Shown here in pieces: positions 48,635 through 59,300 of a stretch of 64,000 bases of DNA; position 1 is the first letter of the stretch; the number at the start of each line of letters is the position of its first letter. Origin of the DNA: Litorilinea aerophila (GTDB lineage: Bacteria > Chloroflexota > Anaerolineae > Caldilineales > Caldilineaceae). Position numbers and translations under genes: made by a program. The DNA lies in assembly GCA_945897075.1 (NCBI GenBank), contig CAMDEX010000004.1, positions 1-64,000 on the forward strand, read 5' to 3'. The notes beneath the pieces are model-generated. The model saw only the letters and a program-made list of their open reading frames with translations, was not told the DNA's origin and did not search any database.

Positions 48635-49408
48635 ATGCCCACCCCCGTTCTCGCTGCCCAACTCTACACTGTGCGTGAATTCACCAAAACCGCGGCGGAT
48701 TTTGCCGACAGCCTGGCCAAAGTGCGGGCGATTGGCTATACCGCCGCGCAGGTGTCGGCCATCGGCCCCATCCCACCCGCCGAGGTCAAACGGATTGCCG
48801 ACGACAACGGCATCGTCATCTGCAACACCCACATCGGCTGGAATCGTCTGTTGGACGACCTGGACGCGGTGATTGACGAGCATCACCTGTGGGGCTGCCA
48901 GCACGTAGCCGTAGGCAGTATGCCCGCGACGTATCGGGACGCGGGCGAGGCGGGCTATCACCGCTTCGCGGCCGACGCCACGGCAGTGGGGCGCAAGCTG
49001 GCCGCGGCTGATCTCACTTTCAGCTACCACAACCACAGCTTCGAGTTCCAGCGATTTGGCAAGCGCAACGGGCTGGAGATTCTCTACGCCGAGAGCGATC
49101 CCCGCTATGTGCAGGCCGAACTGGACACCTATTGGATTCAGCACGGCGGCGGCGATGTGATTGATTGGATCAAACGGATGGCAGACCGGATGCCGGTGAT
49201 CCATCTGAAGGATATGGCGATTGTCGGCCAGCGGGAGCAGGTGATGGCCGAAGTGGGCGAGGGCAACCTCAACTGGCCGGGGATTCTGGCTGCTTGTGTA
49301 GATGCAAATGTCGAGTGGTACGCTGTGGAGCAGGACATCTGCCCCGGCGACCCCTTTGAGAGTCTGGTGATCTCCTATCGCAATTTGGCCGCGCTGGGGT
49401 TGGAATGA
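48635..49408 (+). CDS. Sugar phosphate isomerase/epimerase
   Basis: AQLYTVREFTKTAADFADSLAKVRAIGYTAAQVSAIG; SYHNHSFEFQRFG; LDTYWIQHGGGD; PVIHLKDM. Confidence 0.9.
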   Translation: MPTPVLAAQLYTVREFTKTAADFADSLAKVRAIGYTAAQVSAIGPIPPAEVKRIADDNGIVICNTHIGWNRLLDDLDAVIDEHHLWGCQHVAVGSMPATYRDAGEAGYHRFAADATAVGRKLAAADLTFSYHNHSFEFQRFGKRNGLEILYAESDPRYVQAELDTYWIQHGGGDVIDWIKRMADRMPVIHLKDMAIVGQREQVMAEVGEGNLNWPGILAACVDANVEWYAVEQDICPGDPFESLVISYRNLAALGLE

Positions 49409-49463
49409 GAACGAGGCGTACCAACGGAAAAGTCCACCTGCTGGTTTCACCTACAAATCTCTA

Positions 49464-49613
49464 AGAGGCTGTTGAATAATTCAGACACGAGGGACGCAAA
49501 CCAACAACCACGGAATACACGAAACACACGGAAAATTTTCTTTTGTCTTCCCTTCCGTGTGTTTCGTGTATTCTGTGGTTAGCCAAGAGCCTGTTGAATA
49601 ATTCAGGCTCTAA
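49464..49613. mobile_element. MITE-like compound palindromic element
   Basis: Inner 28-nt arms aaccacggaatacacgaaacacacggaa (49506-49533) / ttccgtgtgtttcgtgtattctgtggtt (49553-49580); outer repeats aagaggctgttgaataattcagac and aagagcctgttgaataattcaggctc. Confidence 0.65.
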
Positions 49614-49879
49614 GCGAACAGATCGGAATGCGTCCCCGTGCGAATGAGAATGATCTCTGTATCGGTCACTTCATAGATCAGCAACCAATCAGGTGCAATA
49701 TGGCATTCGCGTGTGCCCTTGTATTGCCCAACGAGGGCATGATCACGGTAATGCATTGCCAATTCTTGAGCCTCAAGCAATTGCTGGATCACGATCTTGA
49801 ATTCCGTAACGTCCTTGCCGCGTTTCAACATCCGCTTGACATCTTTTTTGAATTGGTTGGTGCGACTCAGGCGTTTCAT
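49610..49879 (-). CDS. YafQ-family RelE-like toxin
   Basis: TNQFKKDVKRMLKRGKDVTEFKIVIQQLLEAQELAMHYRDHALVGQYKGTRECHIAPDWLLIYEVTDTEIILIRTGTHSDLF. Confidence 0.92.
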   Translation of the reverse strand: MKRLSRTNQFKKDVKRMLKRGKDVTEFKIVIQQLLEAQELAMHYRDHALVGQYKGTRECHIAPDWLLIYEVTDTEIILIRTGTHSDLFA

Positions 49880-50139
49880 CAGATTCCCAAATCTGTAAAC
49901 AATTCATTGGCGTCAGCATAAGTGGTTAAATTTTGCCGCGCCTGGGCTTGTTGTAACGCCGCCACAGTGTTAGCGTTAGGTAGCTTAATCGTAAACGGCA
50001 ACCCTTGCTGCAACTCTACTTGCCGGAAAAATAGGGTGATGGCTTGTGTTGTCGTTAATCCTAACCGCGCAAAGACCTGCTCAACGCTCTCTTTAAGCCC
50101 TGGTTCAATTCGTGTACTAATCACTGCGCTTTTGCTCAT
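49879..50139 (-). CDS. RelB/DinJ-family antitoxin
   Basis: MSKSAVISTRIEPGLKESVEQVFARLGLTTTQAITLFFRQVELQQGLPFTIKLPN; overlaps the toxin start. Confidence 0.92.
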   Translation of the reverse strand: MSKSAVISTRIEPGLKESVEQVFARLGLTTTQAITLFFRQVELQQGLPFTIKLPNANTVAALQQAQARQNLTTYADANELFTDLGI

Positions 50140-50319
50140 TGCGTCCTCCTCCATTTTTGTATGGCTATTGTACATACATTTTATCATGGAGTAACGAAAC
50201 GGGCAAAAGCTATACATCCTCTGCCCCATTCCCCATCCCACTCGGTGTCACTTTTTATGTCACCCACTGCCACTGACAAGCTTTCTGCGATCTGCTAGAA
50301 TAGCCGTGTCCCTTCCCTT

Positions 50320-53300
50320 TTGTTCGCCGCAGACCGTCAGATGACGGGTAGTAACCAGGAGAGAACCGTGAACAGCACAGGCAATCCTCGCCGTTTTGTT
50401 CCCAGCCGCTTGCCGAAGCGCGCGCTGGCCGCTTTGGGCGCGCTCATTTTGCTGGCGCTGGCAGCCCTGTTGTATTTGCCCGCGTCTTCTCTGGGCAACC
50501 GGATGAGCGGCCAGCCCAGCGGTGACGATCTGTTGCGCTGGGCGTTGTCCAACGCCCAGGACGCGGGCAGCTATACCGTCAACATCGCGCTCAGCCAGTC
50601 GATCATTCCTCAGGACCCCTTCGGGATGAATACCCAGGAGCAGTGGTCGCGCTTCAACATTCGCGGCGATATCGGCGGCACAGACCGGGCGCGTTTCTCG
50701 GTCACACCGGGGCAGAGCAGCTTTGCCCAGATGGCGACCACAGCCCAGGAGATTCTGGTACGCGACGGCACGACATACGAATGGCGGCCCGAGAGCGGCG
50801 TAGACCGCTGGAGCCGGGTTGATAGTGCGCCCTCCCTGGTGGGGATGGACTCGGACAGTCTCTCCCTGCTTTCGGTAGCCAAAGAGATTCACCTCTTGGA
50901 AGTCGCCAGCGGTCTGCCGGGGCCAGACGGCCGGGAAGCCGAATACCAGCGGGTTGCCTTTGCCTTGAAGGGGCCGGATATTCTGCGTCTGCTGCTGGGG
51001 CGTCAGGGCGCGCTCAACAGCCAGACGATGGATGTGGCTCAACGCAACGAGACTGGCATCTCCGGCGCGGGTGAGCTTTGGATCGACAGCCGCGGCCTGC
51101 CCGCCCATCTGATCCTCGATCTTTCGTGGATGCGCCACGAGAATATCCCCTATCGCGTGCGCGCCCACACCGAAACCGACTATACGAGCTTTGGCCGGGT
51201 ATTTGCCCCTGCCCGTTTTGATCCCTCCGTGGCGCCGGGCGCGGGCGAGCCGGTGGCCGAACTGGTGGCTCTGGACACGTTGCAAACGGCGATGTGGCTG
51301 CCGATGCTGGCGGCGGCGCTGGCCCTGCTCTGGCTGCTATGGCGGGCGCACCGGGGCAGCCGCCGCGCCCTGCGCGGCCTGACAATTCTGCTGCTGATTG
51401 CGCTGCTGGCACCCTCCTTTGTCAGTGTGGCCGACGCCGCGGGTTTGATGGGCGGCACTAGCGCTTCCGGGGTGGAAAAGAGCGCAGCGGCCGTGCCCGG
51501 CAGTCAGGCGGGCGAGATGCTGCGCGACATCCGCTCTATGCGCGCTGGTCTGCAGAGCGATGCGGGCAACCCCGCCAGCTTTCTGGACGAATTCGGCGAC
51601 GAGGACGGCGACACGCTGCCCAACGGCTACGAAGTTCAGTACGGCACAAGCCCCTTTGCCCCCGATTCGGACTACGACACCCTCAGCGACTACGAAGAAC
51701 TGAATGGGATCACCTGTGCCATCAACAACGGATCGGTTGTCGTCAAATCCAACCCGTTGAATCCCGACACCAACCAGGACGGGCTAAACGACGGGGACGA
51801 GTTTCACAAGGGCAAATGCGGCGATAGCTATACACTGGGCTGGATGTGGGATGACGACAACGACCACGACAGCGTGCCCGACGGCATGGATTTGTCGCCC
51901 TTTTCCTGGTCCAACAAACAGATACTCTATGAAGGCGGCAACTGGCAAGCGCCCAACTATACCTTTGAAACGCTGGACCAGAACCCGGACAACGAAGCGA
52001 CCAATCCCTACCCCTTTTATGTGGAGATGCAGATTCGCCCGCGTGAGGCGAAGTCCCTGCGCTGGGCCTACAAACATGTGACCTGGCCCGGCGACGATAC
52101 AGCGGCCATCCAGAATACAGACCCGACCATCCGGCTGCTCAAAAAGATACAGTTTGGTATTGATTACGGCACCAGCGGTGACGTTACATTTGTGCCTTTT
52201 CTGCAGGCCACTGTGCGGGAACGGGACTTGCCCACGGCCAAAGCGATGAGCGTCTATGGCGTCAGCGCGGCCATACACAAAGACGCGGCTGGCAATCCGG
52301 TCTATGAAAATGGCGAGCAGATCTGGGATATGACGATACCGCTGATGACGGTGGAGCGGGGCGGCCAGGTCTTCGCCTTTCAGATCAAAATGCTGTACGA
52401 CCGGCGGCCCGGCAACAACGACCTAACCCGCCACTGGAAAGATGTGCGGCTGAAGTGGGCCGCGGTGGCCGACGTTCTGCTCTTGGATAACAACGGCCAG
52501 CCTGCGCAGAGTCCCAACGGCGGCTGGGGGCTGTGGGTCTACGACGAAGCCTACGAATTGACTGGTTTGCAGGTCTCCCGGCAGGGCGGCGCGTCGATGC
52601 TGGTGGCGGCGGCTTTGCCCACCGTCGGCTACGACGACGGCCCAATTACGCTGTTGCGGGGCGGCCTGGAAGCCCAATTCCTGCCCGGCGCTATCACCCT
52701 CTACGATATCAAAAACCGCTTTGACACCCCCAACAACGCCAGCCTGGAAGAGCGCTGGGGCATCCCGCAGGATCAGCAATACCGGGTGGTCTACGACAGC
52801 AAACAGAATTTCAAACATCTGGACGAGGCGATTGCCACGACCACAATGACGACGACCCGGCAGTTGCTGGACAGTGTGTTCGATGGCTGGAGCAATCTGA
52901 ACCCGACTGTCCTCTACGCCAGCGAGCAGCGCACCTCCTCGGTCAACCTGGACGAGGTGTCGAACAAAGATTATCTGGACATTACCATCAACACCTGTCT
53001 GAAACCCCTCGTCACCAGCCGCAGCCTTAAGCTGCAAAGCTACGAGTGGGCCTTTGCCGACGGCGACCTCTTCGGCCACTGGGAGGCTATGTCCCTGGAC
53101 GACGTGCTGACGAAGGTGGAGGGCGAGTATGTGGCCTCCACCCCGGCCAACGATCCTTTCTTCGCTGAGCAGCTCATCATTTTGAAGATGGCGATGACTA
53201 CCTGGCAGTTGGGCGTCACCTCCGTCTACAGCATCGGCCAGGTGGTGATCACAGACGTCGAAAATCTCATCAGCGATGCCAAATTGACCCAAGCCTTTCT

Positions 53301-56300
53301 CAATGAAAATGGCGTCATTCCCAAAGATTTCACGACCGTCGTGGATATGCTCTTGCAAGTCTGGGGCGCGGGGGGTCCCCAACTCTGGCTGGAAAGCAAA
53401 TGGACGACTGTCGTAGAAGTTTTCGACAGCGTGGATCACCTATTCCGGGGCAGCTATCTGGATTTGGGCAAGAAGACGCCGGACTCGTACATCAAAGTCA
53501 TCCCGATGGGTGACGCGCCCAATGGGGATCCGCCCGCGCCGCCGTCGGAACCGGTAGACATCAAAATCGCGGGCTATACCCAAATCGCCCTGACCGTTCT
53601 GGGCATTGTAGCGTCAATTATTGGCGACGAAACTTTCACAACCGTCATCGACATCCTGACCAAAATCGTGCAGATCTACCAGAAGTTCCGCGCCCTGGTC
53701 GAAACGATCAAAGCGGTGATCGATGTGGTGGACAAAGCCAAGCAGGTGGTGGAGACCGCGGCTCAAGTTGCCACAGAGCTTTCCTCTATGGCGCAGTCAA
53801 TGGCCGTTGTCGGGCTGATCTTTACGGTTGGGATCATCTGGATTTCGGTTCTGGTGCAGATCGGCGACCTCGGTCCTAGCATCGCCCTGACTATTGTGCT
53901 GCGCGCCATTGTGGAGACGGTCCTGGCTGTCGTCCTCTTTGTCGTAGCCCTCATCTACCCCATCGGCACAATCGTTGCCATCGCCATCGGCCTGATCAAA
54001 CTGATCGAGAATCTCATCGGCTTCCAGTTCGATCCCATCTCCCTGCTCTTGGACTGGCTCTTTGGTGTGGAGGCTGTCCAGCGCACAGACTTGAAAGGGG
54101 ATCCCCAATTCGGCGATCTGGTTCTGGATCCTCTACAGCCGGGTGCGGGCATCATTTCGGGCGCCGACTTCCGTCTCAGCCTGCCCGCCACTGCTGCGAT
54201 GAAGACCGTCAACGACGGCGTTAAAAGCGATCTCAACCAATCCTTCACCCAATTGCACGTGGGCCGCTTCGACGACTGGCCCGATCAATACCCCAGCATC
54301 TCTCTGCCCACCCGCGAAGTCTTTAACACATACAAAGACGAGGCGGGCAGCTACTATGCCGACGAATTCCACGCCGCCGAAGCCCACATTATCTATTACA
54401 AAGTGCCCACCGCTGGCTGGTATTTCAGCGCGGGACACAGCGAAACCAAAGGTACTACCAAAGCGGCGGGCAGCGGCTTCAAGCGCACCGACACGCTGTT
54501 GGGCTGGTTGGATGTCTCCCCCTCGTCGGGTATCAACAAGCGGCTGGTGCTGGACATTGCCATGGATGTGCGCATCCGCTACGACCAGTGTTCCACAGTC
54601 GGCGGCTGCGACGCCTATCTCAACGACTCCACCTCCCCGCCCGCCTTCAGCGAATTCTACTTCGACATCCTGCCCTCCTCCCTTCACGCCCTCTGGTATT
54701 GGAGCGAACTCAAGAATATAGACCCCGACGGCGACGGATTGGCCGGTTATGAGGACCCCAAAACCAAAAAAGTCTATGGCTTTGACGCCAACCTCTGCCC
54801 CAACTTCCCCAACGTCAAAAGCTGGGAGCAGTGGGACAGCGACAGCGACGGTCTCTCCGACCTCTTCGAGAAGACGACACCCGGCTTCAATCCGTGCAGC
54901 TCGGACACCGACAAAGACGGTCTCTCTGATGAACGGGAGCTGCTCATCGGCACCCATCCCAACGATACCGACACCGACAACGACGGCCTGACCGACCAGC
55001 AGGAAGAACCCTACGACAACGGCTTTGGCATCACCTGGCCCTGGACAATCACCCTCAGTCAGCAATATCCGGGTATGCCCAACCCGCCTGCTCTCCCCAA
55101 CCCGCGCCGGGCCAACTTTGATGGCGATTATCGCAACGACAAAAAAGAGAAGGAGAAGGCCAGCAGCCCCACCTCCTACAACGCCGTGCCCGTGGGCGAT
55201 GTGCTTACCTTTGGCATCGGCCAGAGCTTCCAACCCGGCGGCAAACAGAGCTTCTCCATCCAGTCCGCGCCCTGGGCCAACACAGAGGCAGTCGGTCTCA
55301 ATGTCAGTCTGACACTGACAATGCCCGTGACACTGGGCAGCCCGACCAACAGCGCCGCGCTCAAACCACCCTTCAACGTGCCCTGGTTAAACTTCGGCTC
55401 GTTGGAGGCTGGCTCCGGTCCGCTGGTCTATCGCTGGCTGCTGCCACCCCTCAGCCTCCACCGCTACCTGCAAATCACCCTGACCGGCGTGCCCGGCGCT
55501 GCCCCGGACCCGGCGGTCATCTACGCCACTTTGGAATATGACGAAGGCGCTGCCCATCAGACTTTTTCAACGGAGACCGCTCTGCTCGTCAACAGCGGCG
55601 GCCCCCACGTCACCTTCACAAATGTCCAGGGCGCGGCGGTCGTCAGCGGCCTAGACAGTGGACAGCGGACGGCAGACGGCGGTCAGTGGTCCGCTGTCCG
55701 CGGTCAGCAGACATCCGACGGCATCGTCACCATCTCCGGTCTGGCCGAGGACCCGGATCGAGTGCAGCAGGTCTTCGTCTGTGTCACCGGCGGCGCCGCC
55801 TGCCCCAACAACGGCTGGAATACGGCTATGGCCGTGGGCGGCAGCTTTTCCACTTGGAGCTTCAACTACGACCCGCCCGTAGAGGGAAGCTACACCGTCT
55901 GGGCATACGCCATAGATGTCTACGGCAAAGCGGGCAGCGCGGCTGGGCCTCTGGTCATCGGTGTCGATCAGGCCGGGCCTAGCGGGTTCAGCCTGAACCA
56001 GAGCGATTTCATCTATGCCAAAACTGTCAACCTGCCCGACCGCTCCCCCGCGCTGCTGCTGACCGGCGAATTGCAGGATGCGACCAGCCCCTACGCGGCC
56101 GGCGCGGGCAGCGTCGCCCTCGTCTACGGCCCAAGCGCGGTCAGCGTCCCGGTGGACCAGCCCGGCCAGCCGAGCAGCCCCTTCACGCTGCCCTGGACGC
56201 CGCCGGTTTGGGGCGAGGGTTCTTCTGTGCGCACAGCCCAGGGCTACTACGAATTGTTGATCGGCGGCGCGGATCAGGCGGGCAACGCTACCGCCACACC

Positions 56301-59300
56301 CAAAACCGTGCGGGTGGTGGTGGACGACACCCCGCCCCTCGTCTACGGCCAGCCGCCCCAGACGCAGGCCGGTCTCAGTCTGGCTCTCTCTGGTCTGGCC
56401 GACGACACCGCCCTCGTGCGTAACCGCACGTCGGACGATAACCCCTTCTTATCAGCCGACACCGCCCACGCCGCCAGCCGCTTCGCCCTGACCAGCGCCA
56501 CAGGCAAGGCAGTGGTGGTGGGCGATCTCAACGGCGACGCCATTGACGACGCTGTGCTGCTCCTGCCCGCGGTCAGCGGGCTGGCTCCCACAGCCTCCAA
56601 AGTGGCTCTCTTCTTCGGCAAACCCGGCGGTCTGCCAGCCCAACTCAGCGCCGCCAACGCCGATGTCACCTTCCAGGGCGAGCTGCCCATCGGCAACAGC
56701 GCCTTTGGCCCCACTGCCGCCCGTGTCGGCGACGTCAACGGCGACGGCGTGGACGACCTCTTCGTGGGCGACCCCGCCGCCGACAGCGGCAAAGGCCGCG
56801 CCTATCTGGTGCTGGGCCGTCGCGGAGTCTGGCCCCAATCCTTCAATCTCTCCGCCGCGGCCTGGAAGCTCAATGTAGCGGGCACAACCGGCTTCGGCGC
56901 TACTGTGGCCGGGGCAAAAGATGTAAACGGCGACGGACTGGCCGACCTCCTCGTCGGCGCGGCCAAATCAGCACCGGGAGCGTCAGCGACCGGCGGCGGC
57001 TGGCTCTTCCTGGGCCGGGAACAGGGCGTTCCCGCTGCCCCCGCCGCCAGCTTCACCCCGCCCGCCGGGGCCACCGCCGCCCCGCCCAGCCTGGCCGGTC
57101 TGGGCGACACCAACGGCGACGGCCTCTCCGATCTGCTCCTCGCCTTCCCCGGCGCGGCCGTGGCTCTGGTCAACGGGCGCACCAGCGACGGCTGGACAGG
57201 TGGCTTCGTCAATCTGGGCAACCAGAGCAATGCGCTCTTCACGGCACGCGGCGCAACGCCGGTTGTGGCTGCTGCGGGCGATGTCAACGGCGATGGCCTG
57301 CTGGATCTGCTCATCGGCGACCCCGCCGCCGCCACACCGACCGTCTTCCTCGTCTACGGCCGCCGCCCAGAAAAGGCATGGCCCACCCTTCCCGCCAGTT
57401 TGGCCCTGGCCACCCAGTCCGACGCCTCCTGGACGGGCGCACGCGGATCCCGTCTGGGCGCGGGGCTGGCCGCGGTCGGCGACGTGGACGACGACGGGCG
57501 TAGCGACCTGCTCGTCGGTCAGCCGGGCAGCGGCGCAGGGCCCAACCGGGCCGGTCTGCTTCTCAGCAACCAGACCCTAGCCACGCTGAACCAGAGCTTT
57601 GACAGCACGGCCCAGATGATTCCGGGCACGGCCAACAGCCAGAAAATGGGCGAATATCTCTCTGCCGGTGATCTCTCCGGCGATCACATCATAGACCTGC
57701 TCCTGGGCGCGCCGGGCGAAAACGCTGCCTACCTGCTCCTGGGCGACTTCGACCCCGGCAGCGTGGCGGGCATCAGCCAGGTGGAGATCGGCTTCTTCGG
57801 CCCCGTGACTGACGCCAGCCAGCCCATTTCCGCCACCCTGCCCGCAGCCTGGACAACCGCCACCCTCGCCAATGTCAACGCCGCCATCACCCCCTGGAAC
57901 GGCGCATTGACCCTCCCCGCTCTGGGCGACTACCGCATCTATGCGCGGGCCAGCGACCGCGCCGGCAACCGCAGCCACGAAAATGGCTGGTATCTGGGCA
58001 GCGTCTGGATCACCGACCCGGCCCAGCCCTTCTCCGGCACACTGGCGCTCAACCCGGCCACCCTGACCGCACAGACAACCATCAGTCTGACCGGCAGCCT
58101 CAACACCAGCCGAGCAGCCCAACAGCTACGCGTCTACGATGGCTACGCCTGGCATCGGCTGCCGCCCCAAACGGGTGGCTGGTCACAGGGCGCGCTGATC
58201 CCCCGCGCCGATCTGCGCAGCCTGACCCTGCGCGCCGTCGCCCGCGACGCCTTCGGCCACACAGCCCAGGCCCAGCAGACCCTCCCTGTGGACACGCTGG
58301 CCGTCAGACTCGCGCTGGCCGCCAACCTGCCCGTCGCCGCCTGGCAGACCGACGCCTCGCCTGTCTTGTCGGTGACGTGGCCCGCGCCGCTGGATGGCAG
58401 CGGGGTGGCTGCCCTCAACGGCGCAATAGACACCAGCCCCCGCACACAACCGACGACGCCCGCGCCCCAAAACCAGCTTTCCAAGATGCTGGACGCGGCC
58501 GGCATCTACTACGCCCACGCCCTGCTGCAGGACGGCGCGGGTAACCGCAACCTGGCCCGCAGCGGCCCTTATCTGGTCAACCGCAGCCAGACGCCATCTG
58601 TCATCTTCCCCGACGGTTATCTGGACATGCGCGGCGGCGAATATCCCAACGGTTCGCTGCTGGGTTACGACCCCTACGCCCTCCACAAACCCGCCGCGCT
58701 CTGGGGCACGTGGGACGCGGCCAAACTCTATCTGGGCTTCCCCGGCGACCGCTGGAACAGAGAGAGCCGTCTGCTCTTTTATCTGGACACCGGCGCGGGC
58801 GGTCTGAACAGTGGGCTGCCGGTTGGCCCTGAACACAAATTGCCCTTTGGCGCAGACTTCGCCCTGCTGGTGGGTGGGGAGAGTGAGAAGGGCTACGAAC
58901 TCTACCAGGCCAATGGCGGCTGGCAAATGGTGGGCGATCCCAAGAGTTTTGTGGCCCGTGAGCAGGACACAGAAGTTGTCTTGGACCGGGCAGAGATAAA
59001 AGCTACCGGCGGGCTGGGCTTGCTCGTCCTGGCGGAAGATAGCGAAGGCGCGTGGGCTGTGCTGCCCGCCGCGGCCCGCCCCACCACCGACGCGCAGATG
59101 GCTGGTGCGCTGACTCTGGGCGCGGCGATGCAGTGGGCAGGTCTGGGCAACGGCGTCAAACCCAACGCCGGGTTAAGCCAGATTCTTGCGCCGCAAGTTT
59201 CTATCCTGACCGAATGGGACAATGTGCTGGTCAGCGGACGCACGGCTACCTTCCGCGTAGTAATCCACAACCCGGACGTCGCTCCCTATGCCAGCGCCCC

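Noticed and set aside
54133-55233. 366-aa minus-strand Gly/Val-rich ORF
   Set aside because: Antisense of the giant gene; its Val/Gly periodicity mirrors Asp/Thr-rich Ca-binding repeats on the other strand.
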